Source: Oscarella lobularis
Taxonomy: Eukaryota; Porifera; Homoscleromorpha; Homosclerophorida; Oscarellidae
DNA: 64,000 nt
NCBI RefSeq assembly: GCF_947507565.1
Contig: NC_089180.1
Location: 2,170,001 to 2,234,000, forward strand
Direction of reading: 5' to 3'
Part shown: positions 53,901-63,535 of the stretch, piece after piece
Layout of the letters: every line of letters starts with the position of its first letter
How positions within the stretch are numbered: the stretch's first letter is position 1
Program-made: the position numbers and the translations under genes
Notes under the pieces: model-generated
Database searches by the model: none
The model's input: only the letters and a program-made list of their open reading frames with translations
What the model was told of the DNA's origin: nothing

Positions 53901-54848
53901 GTCTTTCCATGTCAATAAGTCGTTCGTTTACGTCCTCAGCGGGAGCATTCTGCGTTTTCATGCCAAATGTGAATAGATTGTTTGCTTATCTTTAGGCTTA
54001 CTCGTGCTGGCTGCAAAAGAGCTTCATTGGATAGCCGAGAAACGTCCAAAGGCGCGACGGCAGCTACTCTTTTAGCCGGAGATTGGTAAAAAGAGTGATC
54101 GATCACTTCGGGAAGAGAGTCTGCTTCGACGAAGTGCTTCGCGCACAGGTAAGCCGCAACCTCGTGAGTAACGTCGTTGAGAACGGAAAGAAGGCGTTCT
54201 GGACACGCCCGAAGGCCCCCGGAACAGCGATCGCGATCGGTTACTATGGCACATCGATGGTGCTGTTTCGATAGCGCTTCCGCGTGGCGAAGGCACAACG
54301 AAACTGGCTCAAGGAATCCACGCTGACGAGCGTCCTTTTCAGAATAGCAGCGGATGACCCCGAAGCAAGGCGTCGCTAGCGAGTTTTCACGGCTTGGATC
54401 GTTGTGGCACACGACTTGTGCAGAAGACATGAGTAAAGGTACGCCAGACAGGTGATCGATTCCACCCGCCTTCTGAAAATGCCTTTCGCGGGTTTTCTTA
54501 CGACGCGAAATGTTATTAGAACGGCGCGAAAGCGATTAGGACACTATGTTTGTGTCAAGAGAAGGCGGCAGCGAATTTGCGGCCCCGTTCGCTCTGTTTT
54601 AGATCATCGCGAACTCTTTCGACGCGTTTTGTGAAAATAGCACCCCCTTAGAAAAAAATAGCCCCCTTCCCATTCAAAAGATCCTTTATCTGGGCAGCGT
54701 TTAGAGGCGGTCGCGACCTTATCAGATAAAGTAGTAGCTTATCACAAGATGTTTCTCTTAACATGTCGACATTGACGCGAAATCCGCGTTTTTTATTGGC
54801 TCCCGCCTAAATGTTTACGCACATGCGCAGTGAAAGTCTCCCCTGCTG
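50943..54848. mobile_element. nested 3.9-kb TIR transposon, 7-bp target duplication
   Basis: The left end starts CAGCAGGGGGGACTTTCACT then GCGCATGTGTG. The right end is its reverse complement with one mismatch in the first 29 bp. Both sides carry GTGCGAG (50936-50942 and 54849-54855). Removing the element and one GTGCGAG restores the transposase codons YRART-GFHDD in frame. It contains one minus-strand gene (51333-54430) and nothing I recognise as a DDE transposase. Confidence 0.9.
51333..54430 (-). CDS. uncharacterised transposon-borne gene, DUF6589-like, RING-like C-terminus
   Basis: Seven exons by my reading: 54430-54002, 53949-53829, 53778-53534, 53479-52962, 52918-52701, about 52648-52549 and 52496-51333, with compatible phases and no internal stop. 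The N-terminus is Cys/His-rich (TPCFGVIRCYSEKD, SLCLRHAEALSKQHHRC), then a coiled coil (RLIDMERQLRSLEDENQLLR). The middle has VLLMIDDYHTIHTIPRPTSG, YLEVNALPLLGDWPTFF, IPVLGPFHIYLNA and YKHLFGKKKVLPKKP-like text, then KHLLEDLVPLVVFFYSTII, MVRLSFMFVVQKRHHYDRS and NIFTEKKVEIFHSMLR. It ends with a RING-like C-x4-C...CGHSFHLQC...CVHC and an acidic tail. I link it to DUF6589-type proteins from memory of the family's look; that is uncertain. Function unknown: possibly the transposase of a new element class. Confidence 0.65.
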
Positions 54849-55692
54849 GTGCGAGCACGGTAAAAGTGAATATAGTCATTTAACGTGCGTTCGGAAGGCA
54901 TGATGACAAATCCAGATGTTCGTAGCATGTGATAAGCAGATGATGACTGAGTTTTCAGAGACATTGCCCACCTTATCATTAATGGATGCCATCTTCGTCC
55001 TGTACAACCTTTGTGGACATTTCTTTCTGTTGGTCCCAGAACAATCTTTGGAATGTTCCTTCCTTAGAGGTGCTTTCTATGTTGCTGCTCTGCTCTTTGA
55101 CAATAGCCTGAACCTCATCCGAAAGATCTTTCTGCACCTCAATGGCATGGCTTTCGGCCCATTTTTTGATTTTGAGGCGCAACCGTCGAACAGTCTGAGA
55201 TTGAGCTCGAGATTTCTTTGCTAATTGTAAAAACTTTCCTTTCCTCTGAGGAGTTGCAAGATAGGAATTTCTGGCGAAACGGCTCGTGGATGCCAACTTT
55301 TCGCGGGCAGAATGGGTGCGAAGAAGACTTCTCGCCGCCCGACATTGAAGGCACCTTCTGGCTTCCAATGTGACCAGTTGACATTTTGAAGACCTGACGG
55401 TTTTCGAGTACTATTGACGCAGACGGGAAAAGTGTCTAGCACGACACTTGGATTTCCATGACGGTTCTTAAGCGCTCGTGTCTTCCGGGCAAAGAGTTCA
55501 ACGAAGCGGCGGTCAGGGTTGCCAGAGCACACAAACGTCTTCTCTAAAAAGGCCATGAACTGAGGATAATTGCTGTAGTTGACGTCTGGCCAGCCCAGCA
55601 ATTTTTTCAGTGCGCTGCATTCGGATACGTCAACTGGATGGCTCGCAACAAAAAGTTTCTCGATTCCGTGACCACTAAGCAAAAACTGTGAG

Positions 55693-56433
55693 AAATCACA
55701 GTTAGTGGCAGCTCTTTGTCATTGCACAGAAAAATTTTTGATTGCAAAACGTTGTCTCCGTCTACGGTTTCATGCCAGTTAGGGAAATCTCTGCATTGTC
55801 ACAGTAAATCAAATTAATAACGTCAAAAAAAGTGCAGTACATTTTGGCTTTTTTGATAACGGCAGGAAGACGGTGTCGATCGTTTTTTCGCGTCGTGAGG
55901 CGCTTCCTCCGCGATATCCGCCCCATGCCCTCCTATGCAAACCGGAAGTCAAAGATGAGATAGTTGGAGCTGCTGCGTCAACTTATTTAACAAAGCGCAC
56001 ATATGTTGCTGTAGAGGAGTAAATGCGCTATCGAATGCACCTAAGCTACTTCTTATGGACGCTAAACCGTTCGAGTTATGTGGTGCATAACGCCCGGCTG
56101 ATGCGTAGGAGTTAATGACGTAAAACGGAGCCTAAGATCGGATCGGCAGAGACGAGTCGACAACGAATGCCTTCTTGCTCTTTGTGGGTAATTTCAGGGT
56201 TGCGTGAACAAGGTTTGAGCCTTTCGAAACACTTTCTAAGGCCGTAAGGTGGTTCACAAGTTTGTAGTAGACAATAATTGGACATTACGACTACGTATGA
56301 AGAGACAGATTGCAAAAAACCTCTTCACTAGTTACCTAGAGTGTCTCTCCAAATTCCGAAGCACCGGACAGCGAAGAAAGGCCCACTCGTTCGTGCGGCG
56401 CGCGTGTGAAGAGTGAGCACATACGGGGTACAT
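55693..56433 (-). other. 5' exon region of the P-like transposase
   Basis: Acceptor-like TTTCTCACAG precedes the exon at 55692. Further upstream, a possible exon (DFPNWHETVDGDNVL, about 55780-55700) and a first exon (MYPVCAHSSHARRTNEWAF, ending at a GTAACT donor near 56325) are open, but I could not join them into one convincing frame. Confidence 0.35.
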
Positions 56434-56506
56434 CTGTAACACACCTCGCATCAGCTAAAGTGGTCACGTGACGGCGAGTTTCATATCCCTCTCTTTTATA
56501 TCTCTG
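56434..56506. repeat. right terminal inverted repeat of the P-like element
   Basis: Reverse complement of 48315-48370 with a 19-bp insertion holding GTCACGTGAC. Confidence 0.85.
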
Positions 56507-56797
56507 GTGTTGTGGAGCGGAAAACTTTGAGTTACAAAATTTTGACTAACGCTAACGAATCGTACGTATTCATGTACTCGCGAAACAGCATTAATAGAGA
56601 TAAAATTTTTTGCCACTTTAGTTTTCCTTTAAAGCCAACCGCATTCTTAGCGCGCTACCGCTACTTTGATACAGTTTCTTGTTTTTGCGTATAACATGGC
56701 ACAGTTTGCTACCAATAGATTTTAAAACATTCGGAAAGTACCACGTTAATTACTTCAGTGCGTTTTATGAAGGTTATAACCGAGTTAACCGCAGTTA
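56507..56797. other. spacer before the DIRS element
   Basis: No gene seen. The DIRS left terminus was not delimited. Confidence 0.4.
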
Positions 56798-56927
56798 ATG
56801 ACGTCGCGCAACAAGCCTGCGCCGTCGGTTTTGGCGCGACACCGCTGTACGGACGAGGACGCGAGAATCGCACGCGATCTTCGTTGTTTTCGTTCAACTT
56901 CTACGTGTACGACAAGCGACAACTTCG

Positions 56928-58436
56928 GGATGACGGACAACGACGTAGTGACGGCCCGCGAAGGCCACGACGCTGGCAGTGCGCAGCCGTTGGCCACGCT
57001 GCCTCAACCGACGTTCACGATGGGGCAACCGGAGCTGAAAATGCTTCTCACGGCGGCAGTGGCGGCCGGAGCACTCGGCGAGGCGCGAGTTGTTCCCGCG
57101 GGGGCCGCGAACGAGGGAAATTCCGGTCCAGGGCGCGCCGCGGGGAATCAGCCGCCGTTAGACGGTAAGTGGGCGAGCTTGCGCGGCGCGATAGAGCCGC
57201 GACCGATTTTTGCTTTTTTGGGTTGGTTGTAGTCGTCTCTTCCATGCGGGCGCGGCGTTTCCACGTCGCGAGACATTTTTTCCCACGCGCGAACCGGGGA
57301 CGAACACGTTGGGGGTGTGGCGAGCGAAAGAAGTCGATGCCACTCGGCTGGCTTTGCCGGGGAGCTAGGCGCATGATGTTGTGGTCGAATTGTTGGTGGT
57401 GGCCGACGGTGGGGACCGATGGGCACGGCAGTTTGGGGTCTCACGCCGGGGGCGAGGCTGGCCTGGAGGGCGGTGGCGCTAATTGGTCGTTCGGGGCGTT
57501 CTCTCTAGAAGAAATCCCAGTGTTGGACGACCTCCGAAGGGGAAGCGGGCACGTCGGTGGCGGAAACGGGCGTCGCCGCCAACGTTGCGGCGGCAGTTGG
57601 TGGCACGGCGGACAAGGGCAAGAAAGGGGCGGTGTCGTTGCTAGCGGAAGCGCTAAAAGGGGCCGCTTCCGCGGAAGCGGCTACGCCGGCGCCGTTCATC
57701 CTGGACGAAGGCATGACTATTCCCGGAAAGAGTGGTGGCACGTATTGTGTCCAAGCAGTTTGTGGACATGGCGGAGCTTCTGGCGGAGAACCTCGACCCG
57801 GTGGCCACACTGAAGGAGGCCAATCCGTTGAGTGAGTTGGTTACGGGTACTCGCAGGAAGCTCCGTCCGGTTCCGGACCTGACGAGTTGAGCCGCTTGCT
57901 TCGCGGCGTACACAATCAGTCGGTGCTCACGTCATCGCGACGACGCGACGATGGTACTCGGGTACATGAGGCTGATTTTGCAGGAGGCGTCTGTGTTCCC
58001 CGCGGAACGGTGGCGCGAGTATGACGTTCGGTTCCGTACGCTTGCCGCTGCGCTGCCCGGTCTGAACTGATCTCGCCCGCACGGCACGTTGTTTCCGCGT
58101 ACGTTTATGAGGCCGGAAGCTGCTGCAAGCGGGACATCGCTGGCGGCACGCTGTGCCAGCTGCCGCGATCGGTATGAGAGTCAATGCCCGGGGCGCTTGT
58201 TGTCGGAGCCTGACGAGCGGAGCCGCACGGGTCGCGGCAGGAAGGGGAAAGGGGCGTGCTACAACTGGAATTACCGCGAGAACTGTCGTTACGGCGCTGC
58301 TTGCCGGTTCCGGCACGAGTGCCTGCAGTGCGGTGGCCGGCACCGCGTGGCCGAGTGCCCGGGAGCCGAGGAGGACGGGGAGCGAAAACCGGACCGCTCA
58401 GTGACGCGCGTTCCGCGGGCTAAAGGAAAAGACTAG
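56928..58436 (+). pseudogene. DIRS gag-like region with zinc knuckles
   Basis: Pieces: MTDNDVVTAREGHDAGSAQP, FTMGQPELKMLLTAAVAAGA, FILDEGMTIPG, then in a second frame QFVDMAELLAENLDPVATLK and CSRHRDDATMVLGYMRLI with VFPAERWREYDVRFRTLAAA. The end (58089-58436) has CYNWNYRENCRYGAACRFRH (CCCH-type) followed by CLQCGGRHRVAEC (CCHC-type). DIRS and related gag proteins bind the element RNA through such fingers. At least three frameshifts. Confidence 0.75.
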
Positions 58437-58620
58437 CGGCGCTCAGGGAGTCGGGTAGTGGACAGACGGGTGTTGCGGCGCTGGCGGCGTGTTGATTGTT
58501 GCTGTTGCCCTTTCTTTCTTTTTTTTCTGTGGAGTTGGTGTGTTGTTGTGTAGTGTTGGTACCTCGGACGGCGAGGCGACTCCTGTGGGGTGCTTATGCT
58601 TTGTCTTTTCGTTGGCAGGC
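58437..58620. other. gag-pol spacer
   Basis: Non-coding or unassigned, with a T-rich tract at 58510-58530. Confidence 0.4.
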
Positions 58621-59831
58621 GGCGCGGTGACGGTCGCGGAGTGCAACGTGATAAACAGACAGTACCGTTACGGCGACGATCTAGCGGCATTAGCCGCGTG
58701 CAACCAGTCGTCTGAGTCGCCGTTGCCGGTCGCGTTGGCTGCGGTGTCGTCCCCGGTCCAGGTGGAACAGTGGGTCGACGGCTTAGCGTCACATCCAAAC
58801 CGTCAATTTGTGCAGTACATTTGCACGGGCTTGTCCCAGGGTTTTCGCAGTGGCTTCCAGCGCGGTCGCCCTTTGCGGAGCGCTCGTCGTAACATGGGCT
58901 CGCTAATTCCGGAGTTGTAGACGCCTATCTGGACGGCGATGTACGCGGCTGGTTGGTCCCTCTCCGGAAGATCTTGTATGCCACGTGAGCCCTTTTGGTG
59001 ACCCCTAAGCCGCATCAGCCGGGCAAGTGGAGAATCATCGTGAACCTATCGGCGCCAGAGGGAGCCAGCGTCAACGATGGGGTGAGTTCTCGCGGGGCTG
59101 CAGTATGCCGGTCTGGAAGACGTCGCGCGGTTAGCGCTGCAACTGGGGGACGGAGCCGTGCTAGAGAAGTTGGACCTAAAGGCGGCCTACCGGATGGTTC
59201 CCGTGCATCCGGCGGACCGTCAGCTGTTGGCAGTGCAGTGGAAGGGGCAGGTGTGGCTCGACGCGCGCTGCCGTTTGAGCTGCGTTCGGCGCCCAAGATA
59301 TTTTCGGCCGTGGGCGACGCGCTGCTTTGGGTTATGCGGGAAAAGGGGGTTTACTTGCGGCCTTCATTACCTGGACGATTTCTTGTTTTTGGGTCAGAGA
59401 GGCTCGGAGAATTAGCGGCGGGCACTGGAAACGTGTCGGACGCTGGGTTTTCCGGTGGCGCTGCAAAAAATTGGCGGCCCGGCGACGACGCTGGAGTTCC
59501 TTGGCATAGAAATAGATACGGGGAGCGGCGAGCTGCGCCTGCCGGCCGAGAAGCTGCAACGACTGCGGGAAAAGCTCACGGAGGCGCTGCATTCGCTTCG
59601 GTGTTCGCGAGCGTGGACGAAACGAGAGCTCTTGTCGCTTATTAGCTCGTTTCATCACGCGGCGTCGATTATTCGCCCGGGTCGCGCGGTCGTGCGGCGA
59701 CTGATCGAGCTGTCTCGCGTGCCGAAGGAGCTCCACCATAAAGTGCGTGTCAGCCAGGAAGCGCGTCGCGACGTGGAGTGGTGGTTGGCATTTGCGACTC
59801 AGTGGAATGACGTCGGCGCTGAACACAGTCC
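58621..59831 (+). pseudogene. DIRS reverse transcriptase
   Basis: Leader VEQWVDGLASHPNRQFVQYI and LSQGFRSGFQRGRPLRSARR, then KPHQPGKWRIIVNLSAPEGA, LEKLDLKAAYRMVPVHPADR (motif A), WLDA with ALPFELRSAPKIFSAVGDAL in the next frame, HYLDDFLFLGQRG (catalytic YLDD), TTLEFLGIEIDTGSGELRLP and KRELLSLISSFHHAASIIRPG. Frameshifts lie near 58970, 59090, 59260, 59350 and 59410. The motifs are all present, so the copy is fairly young. Confidence 0.88.
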
Positions 59832-60328
59832 GGTCGCGAGCGCAGCTACAAACAGATGAATCGGGTTCGTGGGGCTTCGGCGCTGTGCTCGTTTCTGCCA
59901 CGCCTTGGCGGGGATTTGCGGCGGGATGTACGCCGGCCTGGCAGAGCTGCTCGATAGCCCCGAAGGAAATGTACCCAGTGTTGGCGGCCTGTTTGCTATG
60001 GGGAAAAAGCTGGATCGGCTCCACAGTGCGGCTGGAATCGGACAACAGCACGGTGGTGGCTGCGTGCAATGCAGGGTCGACGCGATACGGGGCGCTGCTG
60101 CGCTTGCTGAGAGCGCTGATGATGTCGTCGGCTCAGTTCAACTGCACGATACGAGCGGAGCATCTGCCGGGAGCCCAGAACCTAGTCGCCGACGCGTTAT
60201 CGAGAGGCGAGCCAACACTAAGTGTGTTGCAGGGAAAGCGGCTGGAACTGGAAGAGCTTCCGGAGAAAATCTTGGCGGCGCTCGACAAATTGGCGACAGC
60301 GGACCCCGTCTGGGGATCGCCAAGTTAG
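59832..60328 (+). pseudogene. DIRS RNase H domain
   Basis: LQTDESGSWGFGAVLV, KEMYPVLAACLLWGKSW, VRLESDNSTVVAACNAGST and GAQNLVADALSRG give the D-E-D-D layout of RNase H. It is open to 60328. The last codons (ILAALDKLATADPVW) are followed by the start of the recombinase in another frame. Confidence 0.88.
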
Positions 60329-61300
60329 AAGTCGCTCGTCGGCGATACATGAACCACGGTCTGGCCTTCGGGACGCGTAGAGCGTACTCGTCGGCGCAGA
60401 TGGCATATCTGGGCTCTGCGAGAGGGTTTCCCTCTCGCCAATACCTACAAGCGAACCCACGTTGTGTCTTTTTGTCTCGTCTCTTGCGGAGGAGGGTCGC
60501 AAGGCTTCGACGATTAGGGCATACCTTTCGGCGGTTCGGAATCTGCATGTGCAAAGCGGAAGGGTGGATCCGACGACGCCGCGGCCACCGCAGTTGGCGT
60601 TGGTCCTGCGAGAAATCGAGCGAGAGCAGACGGAGCAGGGGCTCAGCGGCGGGGACCAACGCCTACCAATCGACGCGGCGGCGCTGAGCGCGCTGCGGGC
60701 GGAGTGGCGCGGGCTGACCGATCGGTACGAAAGCGCGCTGCTATGGGCCGCCACATGCGTCGGATCCTTCGGGTGACTACGCACGGCCGAGTTTCTCGTG
60801 AATTCGACGGAGCTGTTTGACGAGCGACGGCACTTGAGCTACGCGGACGTCACCTTGGAAGACCGGGAAAATCCGTCATGGGCGCGGATCAGAGTGAAGT
60901 TCTCGAAGACGGATCAACTGGGAAAAGGAGCGTTCGCGTTCCTCGGGCGCGTTCGTGATGGAATGTGCCCCGTAGCGGCGCTGTTACAATACCTCGCGTT
61001 AGGAGGGGCGGGGCAAGGCCCGCTGTTCCGGTTCCCGAACGGGGACCCGCTAACGCGACGGCGTTTGGTAGCCACAATGCGGGAGGTGCTGCGAAGGCGG
61101 GGCTTCGACGCCGATCGTTTTCCAGGCATACCCTTCGGATTGGCGCTGCGACGGCGGCGGCGCGCGTCGGATGCCCGGAAGAGAAGATCAAAGCGTTAGG
61201 CAGATGGAAAAGCAATGCGTACAAGCGTTACATTCGACTGGCGGGGGTGGATATCGCGAAGGTGTCAAGTTTATTGGGCGGGGCGGACGCATCCAAATAA
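60320..61300 (+). pseudogene. DIRS tyrosine recombinase
   Basis: LEVARRRYMNHGLAFGTRRA, then ASTIRAYLSAVRNLHVQSGR (SAM-like N-terminal domain), TCVGSFG, a stop at 60774-60776, LRTAEFLVNS (first catalytic Arg), KTDQLGKGAFAFLGRVRDGM, CPVAALLQYLALGG, a shift near 61125, HTLRIGAATAAARVG (His-x-x-Arg) and IKALGRWKSNAYKRYIRLAG (nucleophilic Tyr), ending at 61300. Frameshifts near 60460 and 61125 plus one stop inactivate it. Confidence 0.88.
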
Positions 61301-61840
61301 ACAGTCTACGACGGGGGCGTGAGCGCATAGTTTGGGATCGGCAGGCGTAGTTGTGGTTGGTTTGGGCCCGTGGCTTTGCCTTAGGACCACCTTCCTGCCT
61401 CGGCGGCGTGCCGAGCAGTGGGTGGCACGGGATGTGCATTAAGATCACGTGACACGGCCACACACCCACACCGCAAGCCCTTCATACGCAGGGCGAGCGA
61501 GCGACCAGGCATTAACTGCATGTTTGGTGTAGAAGGTAGTGCGTGCGTTAAAACCACGCCCATAACAACAGAATCTCAAACTGTAACTTCGACACTAGGC
61601 AAAAGATCTAAAATCTAAAATCGCCATATCAGTGTTTAAAGTAATCAATTTAATGTTGTTTAGCGTGGGTGCGAGATCGCCAATCTTAGCGTAAAAGAGT
61701 CCTATGTCGCCATTACAACAATATTTTAAAGCGTAATTGTAGGCAAACAAAAGAGCTCAATAGAAATCGCCTCGACCGATCTTTAAAAAAGAGTATTTTG
61801 TTGCGTTTCGGATAAAGATTTTAGCCAATGGTAAACGTAT
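61301..61840. other. no gene recognised
   Basis: The first part may hold the DIRS right terminus; the rest is AT-rich spacer. Confidence 0.4.
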
Positions 61841-63110
61841 TTGATAACGCACGAGAAGCGTGTCGCGAGTAGGACCGAGACGGACGGGCTTTTAACCAGT
61901 ACGACTCGCGTAAAAGGCGATTTTGTCAAGAAATTGTGTCCGAACTCGTCGGCATTAGACCTTCAACAGCTCTTGAAGATCATTTCCCAAGATACCCCTT
62001 ACTGGGATTGCCGTATTGCACGCAACATGCCCTATCGTCGTTTTCGAATTATTTTATTAATGCTTCATTTTGCTGAAAACCGCACCCTTATCACCAAACA
62101 AAGTGATGACAATTACGATGTCTTGGGCAAAATACGGCCAATAATGGAAATGATGCAAGAGCGCTTTCAACACCTATACAGCCCTCATCATAATGTCAGC
62201 ATTGATGAAGCAATGATTGTCTTCAAGGGAAGGATTTCCATTAGGCAGTACATGCCAATAAAGCCGGTCAAATATGGAATCAAAGTTTATTTTTTTGTAA
62301 GTGAGATTATTTCAGTAATATATACATACATATACTGTATACAGTATTTACGATTTTTTGTTTTTAGATGCGACTTAGAAAAAGGATATCCTTGGGACTT
62401 CCAAGTCTACAGAGGCAAGGAGAAAAATGCGCGTACAGATGTTGACCTCGGAGAAAGAGTGGTACTTGATCTGACCACACCATGGACCATGGATACCGCC
62501 TCTACTTTGACAATCTTTTCCCCAACCCACGTCTTGCCGCAAGACTCCTACGACAAAACACTTATTTCATTGGAACAGTTCGTCCGAATCGTGCGTGGTT
62601 TCCTAAAAAAGTACTTGAGGTCGACGCAAAATCTGCGGCAAGGGTTTCCTCTTCTGGCGCTTGGGCCGAGTTTACCAACAACACTGCGTTCGACGACGAC
62701 TGCAAGGTTTATTGCCTGTCATGGGTAGAAAAAAACAGGTCACCCTAATCAATACCTTGTGTCCGGTGAATTTTATCGAAGGACAAAGAAGGCTCAATAA
62801 CAACCGTTTCTTGCTACAACAAGTACATATGGGCGGCGTTGACCTGCCGACAACCTTCGCCGCACCTATTCCTTTTCTTTGAAATTTTTAAGATGGTATA
62901 TGCGCATATTTTGGTATCTTCTTGAATCGGCGGCCGTCAATGCGCATATTGTGCAAATGGAAACAACCGGAATCAACACATCCACCAATAAATTTTTGCA
63001 AGCGTCTGGCCATACAGTAGATCTTGTCGTCAGAATCAACTCTAGGCTGCGACCAGGGAAACAGTCTTTTATTACCGGTGGTCGATTCCGAGATCGCCAC
63101 TTTCCTTAAA
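61841..63110 (+). pseudogene. piggyBac-type transposase
   Basis: NMPYRRFRIILLMLHFAENR, LGKIRPIMEMMQERFQHLYS and NVSIDEAMIVFKGRISIRQY (first catalytic Asp, the DEAM motif), then KPVKYGIKVYFF and a GTAAGT intron (62296-62367). CDLEKGYPWDFQVYRGKEKN follows in a shifted frame, then HGYRLYFDNLFPNPRLAARL (second Asp), ISRG-type linker and WVEKNRSP / KKQVTLINTLCPVNF, HMGGVDLPTT and FLRWYMRIFWYLLESAAVNAHI (third acidic region). Shifts lie near 62370, 62480, 62730 and 62850. PiggyBac elements move precisely at TTAA sites; I could not delimit TTAA-flanked ends. A broken copy. Confidence 0.85.
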
Positions 63111-63535
63111 AGAGCGAAAGCAGCCGAGGAGTTTGCGCCGTCGAAACGTGTCGCTCCAGAACGTACTTTTTTTGCCCGGATTTCGAGAAGCGCAGTTGCC
63201 CGGTGCCATGCTTCAGGATTTACGACACGAAGTAAACTACAGTATTTTTCTGAGCACTGCCTTGGAGTGCAGACACGGGAGTTTCAAGGTGGCTCTGGAT
63301 CTGTGGTGCGACCTTCACGTTTGTCTGATATTATTTTTTCTAGATCTTCTTGGAAAGGCTAGTCGGACTGAAGCCACGATTGAAAAAGTTGCTGATTCAA
63401 TAGGAGACATACTGCGGAGTTGCTTAGACATACTGCGGAGTTTGAAAAGAAGGAACGTTATTTCGCCTAATGAGAGCGAACGTGAAACAAAATTTCGAGG
63501 TATTCACATTCCTTGGACAAGTAGATGAAAGTCCT
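63111..63535 (+). other. open frames after piggyBac, unrecognised
   Basis: Overlapping frames (63024-63362, 63133-63528). ARCHASGFTTRSKLQYFSEH followed by CLGVQ could be a decayed C-terminal Cys-rich domain of the piggyBac transposase, but the cysteine spacing is not convincing. A 12-residue repeat (GDILRSCL / LDILRSL) lies at 63400-63450. Confidence 0.3.

Larger units (their letters stand above)
49376..55692 (-). pseudogene. P-element/THAP9-like transposase, split by an insertion
   Basis: Minus-strand exons: 55692-54849 (RFVELFARKTRALKNRHGNP, VRRLRLKIKKWAES, FQRLFWDQQKE, a frameshift near 54985, then HPLMIRWAMSLKTQ, PSERTLNDYIHFYRART), insertion, then 50949-50362 (GFHDDLDLELA, VALSFDEMRIREDLVYDKS with the first catalytic Asp, LKVLSVTCDGAA with the second, a frameshift, FFADVPHLIKTTRNCLSHSF), 50301-50140 (NGKRITWKHVIQVFERHEQL, FSRMRVDLAAQ), 50088-49909 (IKIFDKAFDCLNVRSR), about 49861-49741 (LEIDFLEYLSEWENWAS) and 49691-49376 (LLSERFSQDSLENFF, a shift in a T7 run, GRRSTNSSVKEMLN, PMRGNSRGGQKRLAF). 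These are family landmarks of P-type DDE transposases. A possible first exon lies at about 56437-56325 (MYPVCAHSSHARR). No THAP finger is confirmed. Confidence 0.85.
48315..56506. mobile_element. P-superfamily transposon, 8.2 kb with nested insertion
   Basis: Terminal inverted repeats: the left starts CAGAGATATAAAAGAG(T)AGGGATATG, then CACTTTAGCTGAAGCGAGGT and GTGTTAC (to 48370). The right (56434-56506) is its reverse complement, carrying a 19-bp insertion between the two blocks. Inside are a plus gene starting directly after the left repeat (48374) and a minus P/THAP9-like transposase running toward it. The two converge with a gap of about 27 bp. A further 3.9-kb transposon splits the transposase. 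No clean target duplication is seen next to the ends I chose. Confidence 0.8.
56798..61300 (+). mobile_element. DIRS-like retroelement (gag, RT, RNase H, tyrosine recombinase)
   Basis: Gag-like, RT/RNase H and tyrosine-recombinase regions follow each other on the plus strand, as in DIRS-group elements, which integrate by recombination and lack an integrase and LTRs. Each region is broken by small frameshifts. It is the longest DIRS copy here; fragments at 1-270, 34.9-35.2 and 47.8-48.2 kb belong to related copies. I did not identify its inverted terminal repeats. It is much more GC-rich than its surroundings. Confidence 0.85.

Noticed and set aside
54811-54855. Repeat at 54.8 kb as part of the P-like element's own terminus
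   Set aside because: It pairs with 50.94 kb, not with 48.3 or 56.5 kb, and the flanking 7-bp duplication assigns it to the inner element.
57148-58404. Several long frames on both strands in the DIRS gag region
   Set aside because: High GC makes stop codons rare; only the frames with gag-like and zinc-knuckle motifs were kept.
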